A stretch of 64,000 bases of DNA from Nitrososphaerota archaeon. GTDB taxonomy: Archaea > Thermoproteota > Nitrososphaeria > Nitrososphaerales > Nitrosopumilaceae. How positions within the stretch are numbered: the stretch's first letter is position 1; each line of letters begins with the position of its first letter. The DNA lies in the NCBI GenBank assembly GCA_013288545.1, contig JABDBR010000002.1, positions 23,420-87,419 of the forward strand, given 5' to 3'. Both the position numbers and the translations under genes were made by a program. The notes beneath the pieces were generated by a model that saw only the letters and a program-made list of their open reading frames with translations, was not told where the DNA came from and made no database searches. Below are positions 17,213 to 26,988 of this stretch, piece after piece.

Positions 17213-19120
17213 GTGTCTGAAATACAAATTGACAAAATAGGACTACTCGTAGGATTAGAAATTCATCAACAGCTTGCAACTGGAGCCAAGTTGTTTTGCA
17301 GATGCAAACCTATCGAATCAGATGAATATACAATTAAATTTTCACGCAAATTAAGGATAACAAGTAGTGAATTAGGAGAGTTTGATCCTAGCGCTATTTT
17401 TGAGAAAAGTAAAGAAAAGACAATTTTGTATTCCAGAAATCCAGAGAGTAGTTGTTTAGTAGAACAAGATGATGAACCTCCACATGATCTTGATCATAAT
17501 GCAAAAGAAACTGTTTTGATAATGTCATCTGCATTAAAATCAAATATTTTCAATGAAATCTATGTTATGAGAAAACTTGTAATTGATGGTTCCAATACCT
17601 CAGGTTTTCAGAGAACCATGTTAGTGTCTACGGGTGGTAGTCTAGAAGTCAACGGCAAGAAGATAGGAGTTCAAAGCATTTGTCTTGAAGAAGATGCTGC
17701 AAAACTACTCCAGGATTCAAAAGAGACAAGAGAATACAGTTTAGACAGATTAGGAATACCACTAGTGGAAATAGCATTAGATCCAGTTTCTGGTACACCT
17801 CAAGAGATCAAGGATATAGCATTAACCTTAGGTCGAATGTTACGTGCAACAAAAAGAGTAGGAAGAGGGATTGGATCAATTAGACAGGATGTCAACGTAT
17901 CAATAGAAGGGGGTGGAGCAGTGATAGAAGTAAAGGGCGTACAGAAATTAGATCAATTAGAGAAAGTTATAGAATATGAGGCAAAAAGACAACATGGACT
18001 CAAAATCATTTCAGAGAAACTAAGGACATTGAAAACAGAAAAAATAGTCGTGGATCATGATATAAAAAATGTATCAGACATTTTCAAAAGCTGTAAATCA
18101 AAAATCATTCAAAAGTCTCTTTCAGAAGGTTCTTCAATAAAGGCAATGAAAATCAAAGGATTTGCAGGAATGTTTGGATGGGAACCATATCCAGGAATAA
18201 GACTAGGAAAACAATTAGGTGAGCTGGTAAGATTCTTTGGATTAGGCGGCTTGTTTCATTCTGATGAACTACCAAACTATGGTATCGAAGAGCCAGAAAT
18301 TCAACAAATAAGAAATATGTTAAACACAGGATCTAATGATGCTTTTATCATAGTGGCTGGAAATGAAAAAAAACTTGATACAGTCATAGAGTCCATCATA
18401 AAACGAATTGAGGATGCAAAAAATGGAATACCTGCAGAGACAAGAGCTGCTACAATTACAGGTGAGACAGTATTTCTACGACCAAGACCTGGTTCTTCCA
18501 GAATGTATCCTGAAACAGACATACCCCCAATTATTGTAAACAATACTGAGATAGAGCAGGCAAAAAATAAGATTCCAAAATCATGGGAAGAGAATCTCTT
18601 AGCATTACAAAAACAATATGAGTTAAATCAACAGCTTTCTGCGCAGATATTTGATTCAGAGTATCTAGATCTGTTTGAGACAATATGTAAAGACAAGAAA
18701 GTCTCTCCTAATTTTGTAGCCTCAACTCTTTGTGGTACAATTACAAATTTGGAGCGACGAGGAATGGATTCAGGATTACTAAAAACTGCAGATATTTTAG
18801 AAGCCTTTGATTTAGTAACTGAAGGAAAGATAGCAAAAGAATCACTTGAGATGATATTTGAGAGTATCATGAGTAGAAAATCAAAAACTATTTCGGAGGC
18901 CATCAAGTCTAATGCGTTGAATACCATAGAAGATGTGGAACTACATAAAATACTAGATGAATTGATAGAGTCTAATCTTAAAATCATCAAGGAACAAGGA
19001 TTAAGATCAATGGGACCGCTGATGGGTTTGGCCATGAAAACACTACGAGGAAAAGTAGATGGTCAAAAACTAAATCAACTATTGGAAAACAAGATAAAGA
19101 TCAAGATAGACGGAAAATAA
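17213..19120 (+). CDS. gatE: Glu-tRNA(Gln) amidotransferase subunit E
   Basis: 635 residues. The kinase/amidotransferase core opens with LLVGLEIHQQL (about 11-21), the GatB/GatE signature. A GAD-type insertion, unique to GatE, lies in the middle (about 280-400), and a C-terminal helical YqeY-like tail domain ends the protein. It phosphorylates Glu-tRNA(Gln) and amidates it with ammonia from GatD. Length is as expected. The start is GTG. Confidence 0.95.
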   Translation: MSEIQIDKIGLLVGLEIHQQLATGAKLFCRCKPIESDEYTIKFSRKLRITSSELGEFDPSAIFEKSKEKTILYSRNPESSCLVEQDDEPPHDLDHNAKETVLIMSSALKSNIFNEIYVMRKLVIDGSNTSGFQRTMLVSTGGSLEVNGKKIGVQSICLEEDAAKLLQDSKETREYSLDRLGIPLVEIALDPVSGTPQEIKDIALTLGRMLRATKRVGRGIGSIRQDVNVSIEGGGAVIEVKGVQKLDQLEKVIEYEAKRQHGLKIISEKLRTLKTEKIVVDHDIKNVSDIFKSCKSKIIQKSLSEGSSIKAMKIKGFAGMFGWEPYPGIRLGKQLGELVRFFGLGGLFHSDELPNYGIEEPEIQQIRNMLNTGSNDAFIIVAGNEKKLDTVIESIIKRIEDAKNGIPAETRAATITGETVFLRPRPGSSRMYPETDIPPIIVNNTEIEQAKNKIPKSWEENLLALQKQYELNQQLSAQIFDSEYLDLFETICKDKKVSPNFVASTLCGTITNLERRGMDSGLLKTADILEAFDLVTEGKIAKESLEMIFESIMSRKSKTISEAIKSNALNTIEDVELHKILDELIESNLKIIKEQGLRSMGPLMGLAMKTLRGKVDGQKLNQLLENKIKIKIDGK

Positions 19121-19128
19121 ACAAAAGG

Positions 19129-19213
19129 TGCGGGAGGTGGGATTTGAACCCACGAACTCCTAAGAGATAAGGTTCTGAGCCTTACGCCGTTGACCAGGCT
19201 AGGCGACCCCCGC
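19129..19213 (-). tRNA. tRNA-Leu (anticodon CAG)
   Basis: 85-base class II tRNA read on the minus strand. The acceptor arms are GCGGGGG at the 5' end (19213-19207) and CTCCCGC at the 3' end (19136-19130), with one G-U pair and discriminator A. The anticodon stem TAAGG/CCTTA encloses CTCAGAA, so the anticodon is CAG. A long variable arm is present. No intron. The 3' half is identical to tRNA-Leu(UAG) at 6786-6870. Confidence 0.95.
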
Positions 19214-19247
19214 AATAACGTGAGAATTAAAATCCTACAATAAGTGT

Positions 19248-19259
19248 CTTTTTTATAGA
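19248..19259 (-). promoter_or_regulatory. Candidate box A of tRNA-Leu(CAG)
   Basis: Read on the minus strand, TCTATAAAAAAG stands about 41 bases before the mature 5' end, which would give a short 5' leader of about 14 bases. Positional evidence only. Confidence 0.35.
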
Positions 19260-19279
19260 CACAAAATCTCATTTGAAAA

Positions 19280-19840
19280 TTATTTACTCACATTAGTCAT
19301 TTTATCAATTATAGAGATAGCATTGTGTAGTTCATGAATCCTTGTTGCCCTGTTATCTTCAAATGACTCATTCCAGGGTTGTGAATAAAGTATCACAGAC
19401 TTTCCTTCTTCAAGCATGCTTTTTGCATTAAGAGGAGAATCATCAATAAAGACATCATAATCTAGTTGTGATTTTTCTATCCCTTCTAATACACCAACAT
19501 AATTTTTGAAATTTATTTTATGTAATTTGAGCCAGTTTTTTACATCATTATGTGTAGATTCTTCTCTTGCGGTGACGATATCAACAGTACCAAGACTTGA
19601 CAATTTAGCAATAGTAGACGCAATATTGTTTTCAGTTGGAGGAATATCTTCCCACGATTTCCAGCAAATTGAAAGCTCGTTGTAAAAATCAAATTTATCT
19701 ATTCCGTGATTTTTCCAAAAATCCCATTCAGATATCTGAGATTTTAATATCGTTGGTCTTATTTTGTTGTTATATGATATCCAAGATGCTATAACATCTG
19801 CTAGAACCCCATCCACATCAAGCGCTATCTTCAATGTCAT
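19280..19840 (-). CDS. HAD-family 5'-nucleotidase-like phosphatase
   Basis: 186 residues. Motif I is IALDVDGVLADV (about 5-16), with the double aspartate of HAD phosphatases. Motif II threonine is in VDIVTAREES (about 87-96), and motif III/IV is the YDVFIDDSPLNAKSM segment (about 128-142). Size and motif pattern resemble the cytosolic 5'(3')-deoxyribonucleotidase (NT5C) group. Its start overlaps the last base of dnaJ's stop codon, so it is the last gene of the grpE-dnaK-dnaJ operon. A link to chaperone function is not evident. Confidence 0.75.
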   Translation of the reverse strand: MTLKIALDVDGVLADVIASWISYNNKIRPTILKSQISEWDFWKNHGIDKFDFYNELSICWKSWEDIPPTENNIASTIAKLSSLGTVDIVTAREESTHNDVKNWLKLHKINFKNYVGVLEGIEKSQLDYDVFIDDSPLNAKSMLEEGKSVILYSQPWNESFEDNRATRIHELHNAISIIDKMTNVSK

Positions 19841-20949
19841 TAACTCCCGTTAAAACTATCTTTTAGTTCTTCAAGTAATTTACGTTGGTGTTTGTCTACC
19901 TTAGTTGGTATATTGATAACAAGTCTAACATACTCATCTCCTCTACCTCTTCCGCTCTGTCGAGGGAGTCCTTTTCCTTTTAGTTTAACTATGGTATTTG
20001 GTTGACTTCCTGATTCTACTTCAAGTTTTTCTTGTCCCTCTAGTGTTTCAACTAGAATATTTTTTCCTAATGCTGCATCAATCATAGAAATATTCACATC
20101 ATAGAAAACATCAGCACCATCTCTCTTGAATCTATCATGTGGTTTTACTCTAATTCTAACGATCAGATCACCATTTGCTCCATTTTGAATGGATTCTCCC
20201 TCATCTGGAATTCTATATTCTCCATCTTCTACTCCAGGCGGAATTTCAAATGAAAATTTCTTTGTCGCCTTTTGTTTTCCAACTCCCTTGCATTTTGAAC
20301 ATGGTCTTTCTATGATCTTACCTTGACCTCTACAGGTATTACATGGTTGTACAGTTACAAATGTAGAAAATCCACTGCTACGTGATGTCCTGACTTGACC
20401 GTGTCCATTACATACAGAACATGTTCTCATAGATGTACCAGGAGTACAGCCTGATCCGTTACAGGCATCACAATTTATTAGTCTAGGCAGGTCAATTTCT
20501 TCTTTTTTTCCCTTGAAGGCTTCTTCCAATGTCAATGTAGTTTCATACATAAGATCAGAACCCCTTGATCTTCCTGATCCTCCAAAATCAAATCCTCCGA
20601 ATCGAAATCCTCCACCACCTCTACCAAAGATAGATTCGAAAATAGAATCAAAACCACCTCCTCCAAAAATATCTTCAAAGTTGGCTCGTGAGCCCTGAAA
20701 TATATCATCAGTACTATATTTTCCATCAACGCCTGCGTGGCCATACGTATCATAGATTTTACGTTTTTCCGAGTCAGATAATACCGCATAGGCTTCCGAA
20801 ATCTCCTTAAAATGTTCGGCTGCATCTGGTGACTTGTTTTTATCAGGATGAAATTTCAGAGCAAGTTTTCGATATTGTAATTTTATTTCATCTTGTGCAG
20901 ATGCCTTTGAGACCCCCAAAACCTCATAATAATCACGTTTAGCACTCAT
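19840..20949 (-). CDS. dnaJ: Chaperone DnaJ (Hsp40)
   Basis: 369 residues, full-length type I DnaJ. The J domain has HPD at 34-36. A Gly/Phe-rich stretch with a striking [16 protein letters not shown] run occupies about 75-130. The zinc domain has four CxxCxGxG repeats (about 150-215), and the C-terminal substrate-binding domain follows. It stimulates DnaK ATPase and delivers clients. The order grpE-dnaK-dnaJ is bacterial in type. Confidence 0.96.
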   Translation of the reverse strand: MSAKRDYYEVLGVSKASAQDEIKLQYRKLALKFHPDKNKSPDAAEHFKEISEAYAVLSDSEKRKIYDTYGHAGVDGKYSTDDIFQGSRANFEDIFGGGGFDSIFESIFGRGGGGFRFGGFDFGGSGRSRGSDLMYETTLTLEEAFKGKKEEIDLPRLINCDACNGSGCTPGTSMRTCSVCNGHGQVRTSRSSGFSTFVTVQPCNTCRGQGKIIERPCSKCKGVGKQKATKKFSFEIPPGVEDGEYRIPDEGESIQNGANGDLIVRIRVKPHDRFKRDGADVFYDVNISMIDAALGKNILVETLEGQEKLEVESGSQPNTIVKLKGKGLPRQSGRGRGDEYVRLVINIPTKVDKHQRKLLEELKDSFNGS

Positions 20950-20983
20950 AATAATTCAATTAGATTATTCCCTTGTATAAAGA

Positions 20984-22837
20984 TCAGTTCGGTGAATTGC
21001 TTGCATCTTGTCCAGTGGCACTAGGCCCACTTTGTCCGGTTGCCTCGGGTCCACCTTGTCCAGTTGCTCCAGGTGGAGGTGTAGCGTTTTTGTAAAGTTC
21101 TGTGCTAATATCGTTTATCAGTTTTGTTAACAGATCAAGTTTTGGTTTTATCTCTTCAATTCCTTTATCAAGAACATCTTTTAGCTCTTTCATTGCGTTG
21201 CTTACTTGAACGCCTTGTTCTTGTGATATCTTGTCCTTTTGTTCACTGATCAGCCTTTCTGCTGCATAGATAGATTGTTGTGCTTCATTTTTGATCAAAA
21301 CTTCTTCTTTTTTCTTTTTGTCCTGTTCAGCGAAAAGTTCAGCATCCTTTGTCATCTTTTCTATATCAGATTTGGCAAGTTTTGTACTTGCAGTAATAGT
21401 TATTTTTGCTTCTTTTTGTGTTGCTAGATCTTTTGCTGCCACATTTAGTATACCGTTTGCATCAATATCGAACTTGACTTCAATTTGTGGAATACCTCTT
21501 GGTGCAGGAAGGATTCCTGATAGATTAAAGCTTCCAAGGGATACATTATCTGCAGCCATTGGTCTTTCTCCTTGCACTACATGTATGGTTACAGCAGTTT
21601 GATTATCTGCTGCAGTTGTGAAAACTTTACTCTTAGAAGTAGGAATTGTGGTATTTCTGTCAATTATGGGTTCTCGTAATCCCCCAAGTACTTCTAAACC
21701 AAGAGTAAGAGGAGTTACATCTAAGAGCACAATATCGCTTGTAACTTCGCCACCAATGATTCCTGCTTGAACAGCTGCTCCCAACGCAACTGCTTCCATT
21801 GGATCTATTCCTGCTTCAGGTTCTTTTCCCATCAAATTAGCTACAAATTTTTTGACTAGAGGAATTCGAGTAGGACCTCCAACTAGAATGATTTTACTAA
21901 TATCAGCAGGAGTAAGCTTTGCATCTTCCATAGATTTTGTAACAGAAGGTCTGCATCTTTCCACTATGGGGTTTATGAGTTCCTCAAATTTTGCTCTAGT
22001 TATTTTTAATTCAAGATTTTTTGGCCCCGAAGATTGGTCATATGATATGAATGGTAGGTTGATATCGGTTTCAAATATTGAAGAGAGTTCGATCTTTGCT
22101 TTTTCAGCAGCTTCTCTTACTCGTACCATAGCTGCATTATCTTTAGAAATATCAACGCCAGATGTTTTTCTGAAACTGTCAACAACATAATCAATCAGAA
22201 CTTTATCCATGTCTGTACCACCAAGCTGTGTGTCTCCAGAAGTGCTCATAACTTCAAAAACACCACCACCCATTTCCATTATAGTTACATCTAGTGTACC
22301 TCCACCCAAATCAAACACCATGATTTTCATATCTTGTTTTAGTTTGTCTAAACCAAAGGCAAGTGCAGCAGCAGTAGGCTCATTTATTATTCGTACAACA
22401 TCAAGACCTGCAATCTGTCCAGCGTCTTTGGTTGCTTGTCTTTGATTATCATTGAAATAGGCAGGTACTGTGATTACTGCTTTTTCTACCTTCTCGCCAA
22501 TAAATGCCTCAGCATCTCGTTTTATCTTTTGTAAGATAAATGCAGAGATTTGTTGAGGTTTGTACTCTTTATCATAGATTTTAAAAAAGTGATCTGTTCC
22601 CATCTTTCTCTTTGCCGCTACTACTGTACCCTCAGGATTAGTTACCGCCTGTCTCCTAGCTGGTTCACCAACTATGAGTTGACCATCTTTTGTGAGTCCA
22701 ACAACAGAAGGAAACGCTTTTCCTCCTACTGTAGTTCCCTCAGATGCAGGAATAAGAGTAGGTTTTCCGCCCAGCATAACAGCAGCAGCAGAATTACTAG
22801 TTCCCAAATCAATACCGATAATTTTAGCCATTTGCAT
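20984..22837 (-). CDS. dnaK: Chaperone DnaK (Hsp70)
   Basis: 617 residues. The nucleotide-binding domain carries GIDLGTSNS at the N-terminus, the [13 protein letters not shown] motif and [10 protein letters not shown]. The substrate domain contains [10 protein letters not shown]. The C-terminal lid ends in a low-complexity tail with three imperfect ATGQxGP-type units. The start overlaps the grpE stop by 14 bases. Hsp70 is patchy in archaea and generally thought to derive from bacteria. Confidence 0.97.
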   Translation of the reverse strand: MQMAKIIGIDLGTSNSAAAVMLGGKPTLIPASEGTTVGGKAFPSVVGLTKDGQLIVGEPARRQAVTNPEGTVVAAKRKMGTDHFFKIYDKEYKPQQISAFILQKIKRDAEAFIGEKVEKAVITVPAYFNDNQRQATKDAGQIAGLDVVRIINEPTAAALAFGLDKLKQDMKIMVFDLGGGTLDVTIMEMGGGVFEVMSTSGDTQLGGTDMDKVLIDYVVDSFRKTSGVDISKDNAAMVRVREAAEKAKIELSSIFETDINLPFISYDQSSGPKNLELKITRAKFEELINPIVERCRPSVTKSMEDAKLTPADISKIILVGGPTRIPLVKKFVANLMGKEPEAGIDPMEAVALGAAVQAGIIGGEVTSDIVLLDVTPLTLGLEVLGGLREPIIDRNTTIPTSKSKVFTTAADNQTAVTIHVVQGERPMAADNVSLGSFNLSGILPAPRGIPQIEVKFDIDANGILNVAAKDLATQKEAKITITASTKLAKSDIEKMTKDAELFAEQDKKKKEEVLIKNEAQQSIYAAERLISEQKDKISQEQGVQVSNAMKELKDVLDKGIEEIKPKLDLLTKLINDISTELYKNATPPPGATGQGGPEATGQSGPSATGQDASNSPN

Positions 22838-23402
22838 TCATCTCTTTGATATCTCTCTTAGATATTTCCACTAAGCTTGGTCTAATAACTCTGTCCTTCA
22901 AAATATATCCTTTACGAAGTTCTGTAGTAATTGTGTCATCATCCAACGTTGAATCTTCTTTTACATATATTGCTTCATGCAATTTAGGGTCAAAGATCTC
23001 ACCAACTGCTTCAATAGGTTTCACTCCAAATTCTATTAGAAATGTATCCATATTTTTTAAAATAGCATCCAGACCCTTGGTATTTGTATCTTGTTTTGAC
23101 AAAGCATCTCTTGCACGGATAAAATCATCATATATTCCAAGGAATTTTAGAATAATTCCATCTGTGATTGAGTTTACACGATTCTGAATATCAATTTCTG
23201 ATCTTTTTTTGAGATTTTCAAAATCTGCAAGTAAGTATTGAATTTTTTTTTCATAGGAGGAGACTTTATCTTTTTCTTGTTCTAACTGAATTTCCATTGT
23301 CTCAACAAGTTTCTGTTCAGATTTCATTTCATCATCAGTTTTGTTATGATGCTCTTGAGTTTCTGCCAAATCATTTTGAGGTACGTCATGCATGTCAGAC
23401 AA
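22824..23402 (-). CDS. grpE: Nucleotide exchange factor GrpE
   Basis: 192 residues. A long N-terminal coiled coil (about 20-80, Glu/Lys/Gln-rich, ending [14 protein letters not shown]) leads to a short beta domain with [11 protein letters not shown] and the closing [11 protein letters not shown] strand. It opens DnaK for ADP release. First gene of the chaperone operon. Confidence 0.93.
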   Translation of the reverse strand: MSDMHDVPQNDLAETQEHHNKTDDEMKSEQKLVETMEIQLEQEKDKVSSYEKKIQYLLADFENLKKRSEIDIQNRVNSITDGIILKFLGIYDDFIRARDALSKQDTNTKGLDAILKNMDTFLIEFGVKPIEAVGEIFDPKLHEAIYVKEDSTLDDDTITTELRKGYILKDRVIRPSLVEISKRDIKEMNANG

Positions 23403-23432
23403 TTCTATATTATTTTTAAAACATTACCCTTA

Positions 23433-24566
23433 TTATAATATCTCACAAAGAGGATTCGTTTTAATTACAATAACATCAGAATCTTTTCCATTTTTGGTTA
23501 TTTTATCATAATCAAATTTTGAACATGCTACTATGATGGTTGTTTTGTCGCTATGAAAAATATCTAATTCAGGTCCTTGATGTATCTCAACATCACCTAT
23601 GTAATCACGTAATTTTGTGACAAGAGAATTTAGCATATCCACTTTATCCCCTCTCATTTCATATGAATCCTGAGTCCACACTAAAACTACCTTTGTTCTG
23701 CTTGCCTTTAGTTCATTTTTCTTTAATGTAGAACGAATTTCGTCAATTAATCTCTTAACATAACCCTCAATTCCCTTTATGCTGCCATTTACTAGATACA
23801 TCATGGTACCTGCCCCTTCCACAGACGTACCAAGTGATCGTAAATCATAGAGTCCATTTGTCATGTCATCAAGAAATAGATCATTGTATTCGGTCAGAAC
23901 TAGATCATTTCTTGTCTGCAAGTCTTGTGCAAACTTGGAAACTTCTAGAACACTAGATAAACTTGCAAATTGAGTTAGAATTTTAATTGCATGTAAAATT
24001 TCAGCTGAAGATATAGATACAAACTTTTTTCCTTTTTTATCAGATTCTAACAATTTGGAAAGCTTGTCATCATCTTTTACATTAAATGAACCAATAATTT
24101 CTGGAGTGTTATTTTTTGAAAGTGGATAATAAAAATATGATATACTTTTACCCATCTCAAGACCGGAAACATGTTCAAGTAGAGAAATGGTTTCATTATT
24201 TCCACCGATGCCGGTTGGAAGATTGTAAATTACCGATCCACCTTTCTTTATCGATGATGTGGCATCTTTGAACTTTGAATGAATTTCCATTTTAGCTTCT
24301 TGGCCTGTCTTTCTTATACGTGGAGCAAAGAAAAGATACTCGGCATGAGATATTGCAACATCTATTGGTTCAACACCCAAAAGTGGTTCATCTTCTTTTA
24401 ATGACGTCACATTAGGGTATGTCTTGGCAATCTCTGCTTTGAGAGAAATTGCCATATGTGCAGATTCATCAACAATGAAGACATCAGCTCCTTTTATTGC
24501 CATTTGGCAAGCAATCGAATATCCTTCCGTACTTAAGCCATAAACAACAATTTTTGTTGCAACCAA
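23433..24566 (-). CDS. Rossmann-fold protein of unknown function
   Basis: 377 residues, not assigned to a characterised enzyme. The N-terminus KIVVYGLSTEGYSIACQMAIKGADVFIVDES (in two overlapping parts, about 5-34) is a dinucleotide-binding beta-alpha-beta unit with an altered glycine loop. The middle is similar in feel to nucleotide-sugar dehydrogenases or 6-phosphogluconate-dehydrogenase-fold proteins, but no catalytic cysteine motif is seen. The C-terminal 100 residues form another alpha/beta segment. It is divergent from the DUF354 gene, a possible sugar-transfer protein, with a 65-base spacer. Confidence 0.65.
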   Translation of the reverse strand: MVATKIVVYGLSTEGYSIACQMAIKGADVFIVDESAHMAISLKAEIAKTYPNVTSLKEDEPLLGVEPIDVAISHAEYLFFAPRIRKTGQEAKMEIHSKFKDATSSIKKGGSVIYNLPTGIGGNNETISLLEHVSGLEMGKSISYFYYPLSKNNTPEIIGSFNVKDDDKLSKLLESDKKGKKFVSISSAEILHAIKILTQFASLSSVLEVSKFAQDLQTRNDLVLTEYNDLFLDDMTNGLYDLRSLGTSVEGAGTMMYLVNGSIKGIEGYVKRLIDEIRSTLKKNELKASRTKVVLVWTQDSYEMRGDKVDMLNSLVTKLRDYIGDVEIHQGPELDIFHSDKTTIIVACSKFDYDKITKNGKDSDVIVIKTNPLCEIL

Positions 24567-24631
24567 ACCATCCGGACTATGAGTACGGGCTAAGAAAAAC
24601 TTTTTCCACCCTCAGATTATATCAAAAATGT

Positions 24632-25654
24632 TTGAAAATCTGGTTTGACATTCTGACGCCTAAACAACTGCTTTTCTTTGCTCCAATGGTAAGCAAATTG
24701 AGTAAAAATCACAAAATACTATGTACTTCAAGAAATTATCGTGAAGTTGTTGAATTATCCAAGATAAAAAACATAAATCTCAGATTAATTGGAAAACACG
24801 GAGGTTCTACCAAAGAGGGAAAACTTCACTCAGGCATACAAAGAATGAATCACCTCTTGGATGAGATAGTAAAGTTTGCTCCGGATTTGACCGTTAGTTT
24901 CTGTTCTCCAGAGGCTTCACGAATTTCATATGGAATAGGCATTAAGCACATAGCATTTTCAGACTCTCCCCATGCAGAGGCAGTAATGAGACTTTCAGTT
25001 CCGTTAGTACAAAAACTTCTCATTCCCTGGGTCATACCCAAGAATGAGTTTGTCAAATATGGAATTTCAAAAAAGAATATCATTCATTACAAAGCTATTG
25101 ATGCTTCTGTAATAGTAAAAGAAAAATCAAGAATTGAAAGAATAGATGTTGATAGAAGCAAGAAGACAATTGTAATTAGGCCAGAAGAGTCAGAAGCTGC
25201 ATATATTTTAGGAAAGACTGAAAGCGATAACATAATTTATGAAACAAGTAAGGAAGACAAGTCTTACAACATCATAGTATTGGCAAGATACGCTTTGCAA
25301 AAAAATAGACTCAAAGAGAAATTTGGTAAAAAAGTCATTGTTATGGATAAAGTTGTAGATGGAAAATCGCTTCTTAACATCACAGATCTTTTCATTGGTT
25401 CAGGAGGTACCATGACTGCAGAATCTGCATTAATGGGAATTCCAACTATATCATATGACGCAGCACCAAACTATATTGAGAAATATCTTGTACGCATAGG
25501 ACTTGTAAAGAGAGAGACAAATCCAAAGAAAATTTCTATCTTGATCAAAAAAATGTTAAATGAGAACAAAGCGAATAGAAAAAAAGCAAAGACAATTCTA
25601 AATTCAATGGAAGATCCATACATAAAGTTAGTTGAAGTGATAAAGAAAATATAG
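24632..25654 (+). CDS. DUF354 glycosyltransferase-like protein
   Basis: About 340 residues from a TTG start chosen because it gives the family's usual opening MKIWFDILTPKQ. An in-frame ORF extends 45 codons upstream but would run into the divergent gene. The DUF354 family has a GT-B-like fold: here LIGKHGGSTKEGKL, the HIAFSDSPHAEAV segment and the C-terminal FIGSGGTMTAESALMGIPTISYD, which resembles the nucleotide-sugar loop of MurG/WecB-type enzymes. Likely role in surface polysaccharide or nucleotide-sugar work; not proven. Confidence 0.8.
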   Translation: MKIWFDILTPKQLLFFAPMVSKLSKNHKILCTSRNYREVVELSKIKNINLRLIGKHGGSTKEGKLHSGIQRMNHLLDEIVKFAPDLTVSFCSPEASRISYGIGIKHIAFSDSPHAEAVMRLSVPLVQKLLIPWVIPKNEFVKYGISKKNIIHYKAIDASVIVKEKSRIERIDVDRSKKTIVIRPEESEAAYILGKTESDNIIYETSKEDKSYNIIVLARYALQKNRLKEKFGKKVIVMDKVVDGKSLLNITDLFIGSGGTMTAESALMGIPTISYDAAPNYIEKYLVRIGLVKRETNPKKISILIKKMLNENKANRKKAKTILNSMEDPYIKLVEVIKKI

Positions 25655-25671
25655 ATTTCAGAAAAAATTGT

Positions 25672-26988
25672 TTATGCGTTAACTAATTTTTTATATAGTG
25701 CAATAGCAGATGTTTCATCTTTTTCGCCTACAATCACAGCTGAGCCACGTTTCAGGAAACTAACGTAGATATCATTAGAAGAAATTGATAACCCAAGCTC
25801 ACCTTGATTTTGCACTTTGAAACCTTTCTCCGATGCCATGTTAGTTATCTTTGGAACATCAATCTCAATCATTGTTGTAGGAGTAATAGAAAAGGTACGC
25901 TTCCCCCTATTGCGTCCACATAGTTCTTCTATGATAAGTTCTTGAGTTGGTAATTCCTCACGCTTACCTGAACCACATTCTGGACATTCATCGACCTTGC
26001 TGAAAATTGTTGTATTGAAATCTAGATTATCAAGATCAATGTAGAGTAACTTATTTGCCAAAGTTGGAGTTCTTCCTATGAGGACTTTCACTGCTTCTGC
26101 AACCTCAATTCCTCCAACAATAGAGAGTATTGACGGATGAACTCCTTCGGTACTACATGTGGGCATTGAATTTTCATCCAGTGATGGAAATATGCAATGA
26201 TAACATGCGGTTTGATGTGGCAGTATTGTGAATACTTGTCCTGAAACTCCCACTGCTGCTCCTGTCACAAATGGAATATTTTTTTTGATGCAAGCTTTGT
26301 TAAGAGAATATCTAGCGTTAACACTATCAAGTGCATCAATTACAACATCACATCCTTCTACTACATCTAATGCAGTATAGTCATTTACAGAAACAGGTAA
26401 TGCCTCAATTATTACGTCAGAGTTCATTTTTTTTAGTTTTCTTGCTGCGACTTCAACTTTGACTTGGCCAACATCAGATTCATCAAACATTGTTTGTCTA
26501 TGCAGATTTGACAATTCTATTACATCCCTATCAACAATTCTTATTGTGCCTATTCCCATAGCAACCAATCGTGTTACTATAGGATTACCGAGTCCGCCTA
26601 CTCCAACAACACATGCTTTTGACTTTTTCAGCTTGAGCTGACCTTCATAGCCAATTTCTTCCAACATCACTTGTCTTGAATATTTTTCAAGGTCTCTACT
26701 TGAAAGCTCAGAGCCACCTGCTACTGCTGGCAACACGTAAATCTCATCCCCGTCTTTTAGTGTAGTTTCCATACCTCCAGAAAATCGCATATTTTTTCCA
26801 TTTACGTATATGTTGATAAGTGATCTAGGAGAACCATCAGGATTAAGAACTCGTCTTTTGAATTCATCACCTAGTTGTTCTGTAATTTTAGCAAACGCTT
26901 CAGAAAGGGTAGATGCTACCAAGTCTACTTTTTTTTCTCCGCCACCTTTGTTTAACACAGAAGGAATTGTAAATTTGATATTTGCCAT
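25672..26988 (-). CDS. MoaD-like sulfur carrier fused to E1/ThiF-MoeB adenylyltransferase
   Basis: 438 residues with two recognisable domains plus a tail. Residues 1-92 are a beta-grasp (MoaD/ThiS/SAMP-like) domain that ends in a Gly-Gly at 91-92, but the chain continues. Residues about 96-340 are an E1-like enzyme: GVGGLGNP nucleotide loop (129-136), the RQTMF loop, CxxC at 262/265, probable catalytic Cys278 (PTCST), and the second zinc pair CPEC. A C-terminal domain of about 90 residues follows. It is directly downstream of thrC with no spacer. A free carrier tail would need cleavage after Gly92, or the domain may be regulatory. Confidence 0.88.
   Translation of the reverse strand: MANIKFTIPSVLNKGGGEKKVDLVASTLSEAFAKITEQLGDEFKRRVLNPDGSPRSLINIYVNGKNMRFSGGMETTLKDGDEIYVLPAVAGGSELSSRDLEKYSRQVMLEEIGYEGQLKLKKSKACVVGVGGLGNPIVTRLVAMGIGTIRIVDRDVIELSNLHRQTMFDESDVGQVKVEVAARKLKKMNSDVIIEALPVSVNDYTALDVVEGCDVVIDALDSVNARYSLNKACIKKNIPFVTGAAVGVSGQVFTILPHQTACYHCIFPSLDENSMPTCSTEGVHPSILSIVGGIEVAEAVKVLIGRTPTLANKLLYIDLDNLDFNTTIFSKVDECPECGSGKREELPTQELIIEELCGRNRGKRTFSITPTTMIEIDVPKITNMASEKGFKVQNQGELGLSISSNDIYVSFLKRGSAVIVGEKDETSAIALYKKLVNA

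Noticed and set aside
19075..19272. 65-residue minus-strand frame over tRNA-Leu(CAG)
   Set aside because: Same situation: it translates the tRNA and its promoter and has no coding character.
24497..24631. 45-codon upstream extension of the DUF354 protein
   Set aside because: It would overlap the divergent Rossmann gene, and the TTG at 24632 gives the family opening MKIWFDILTP.
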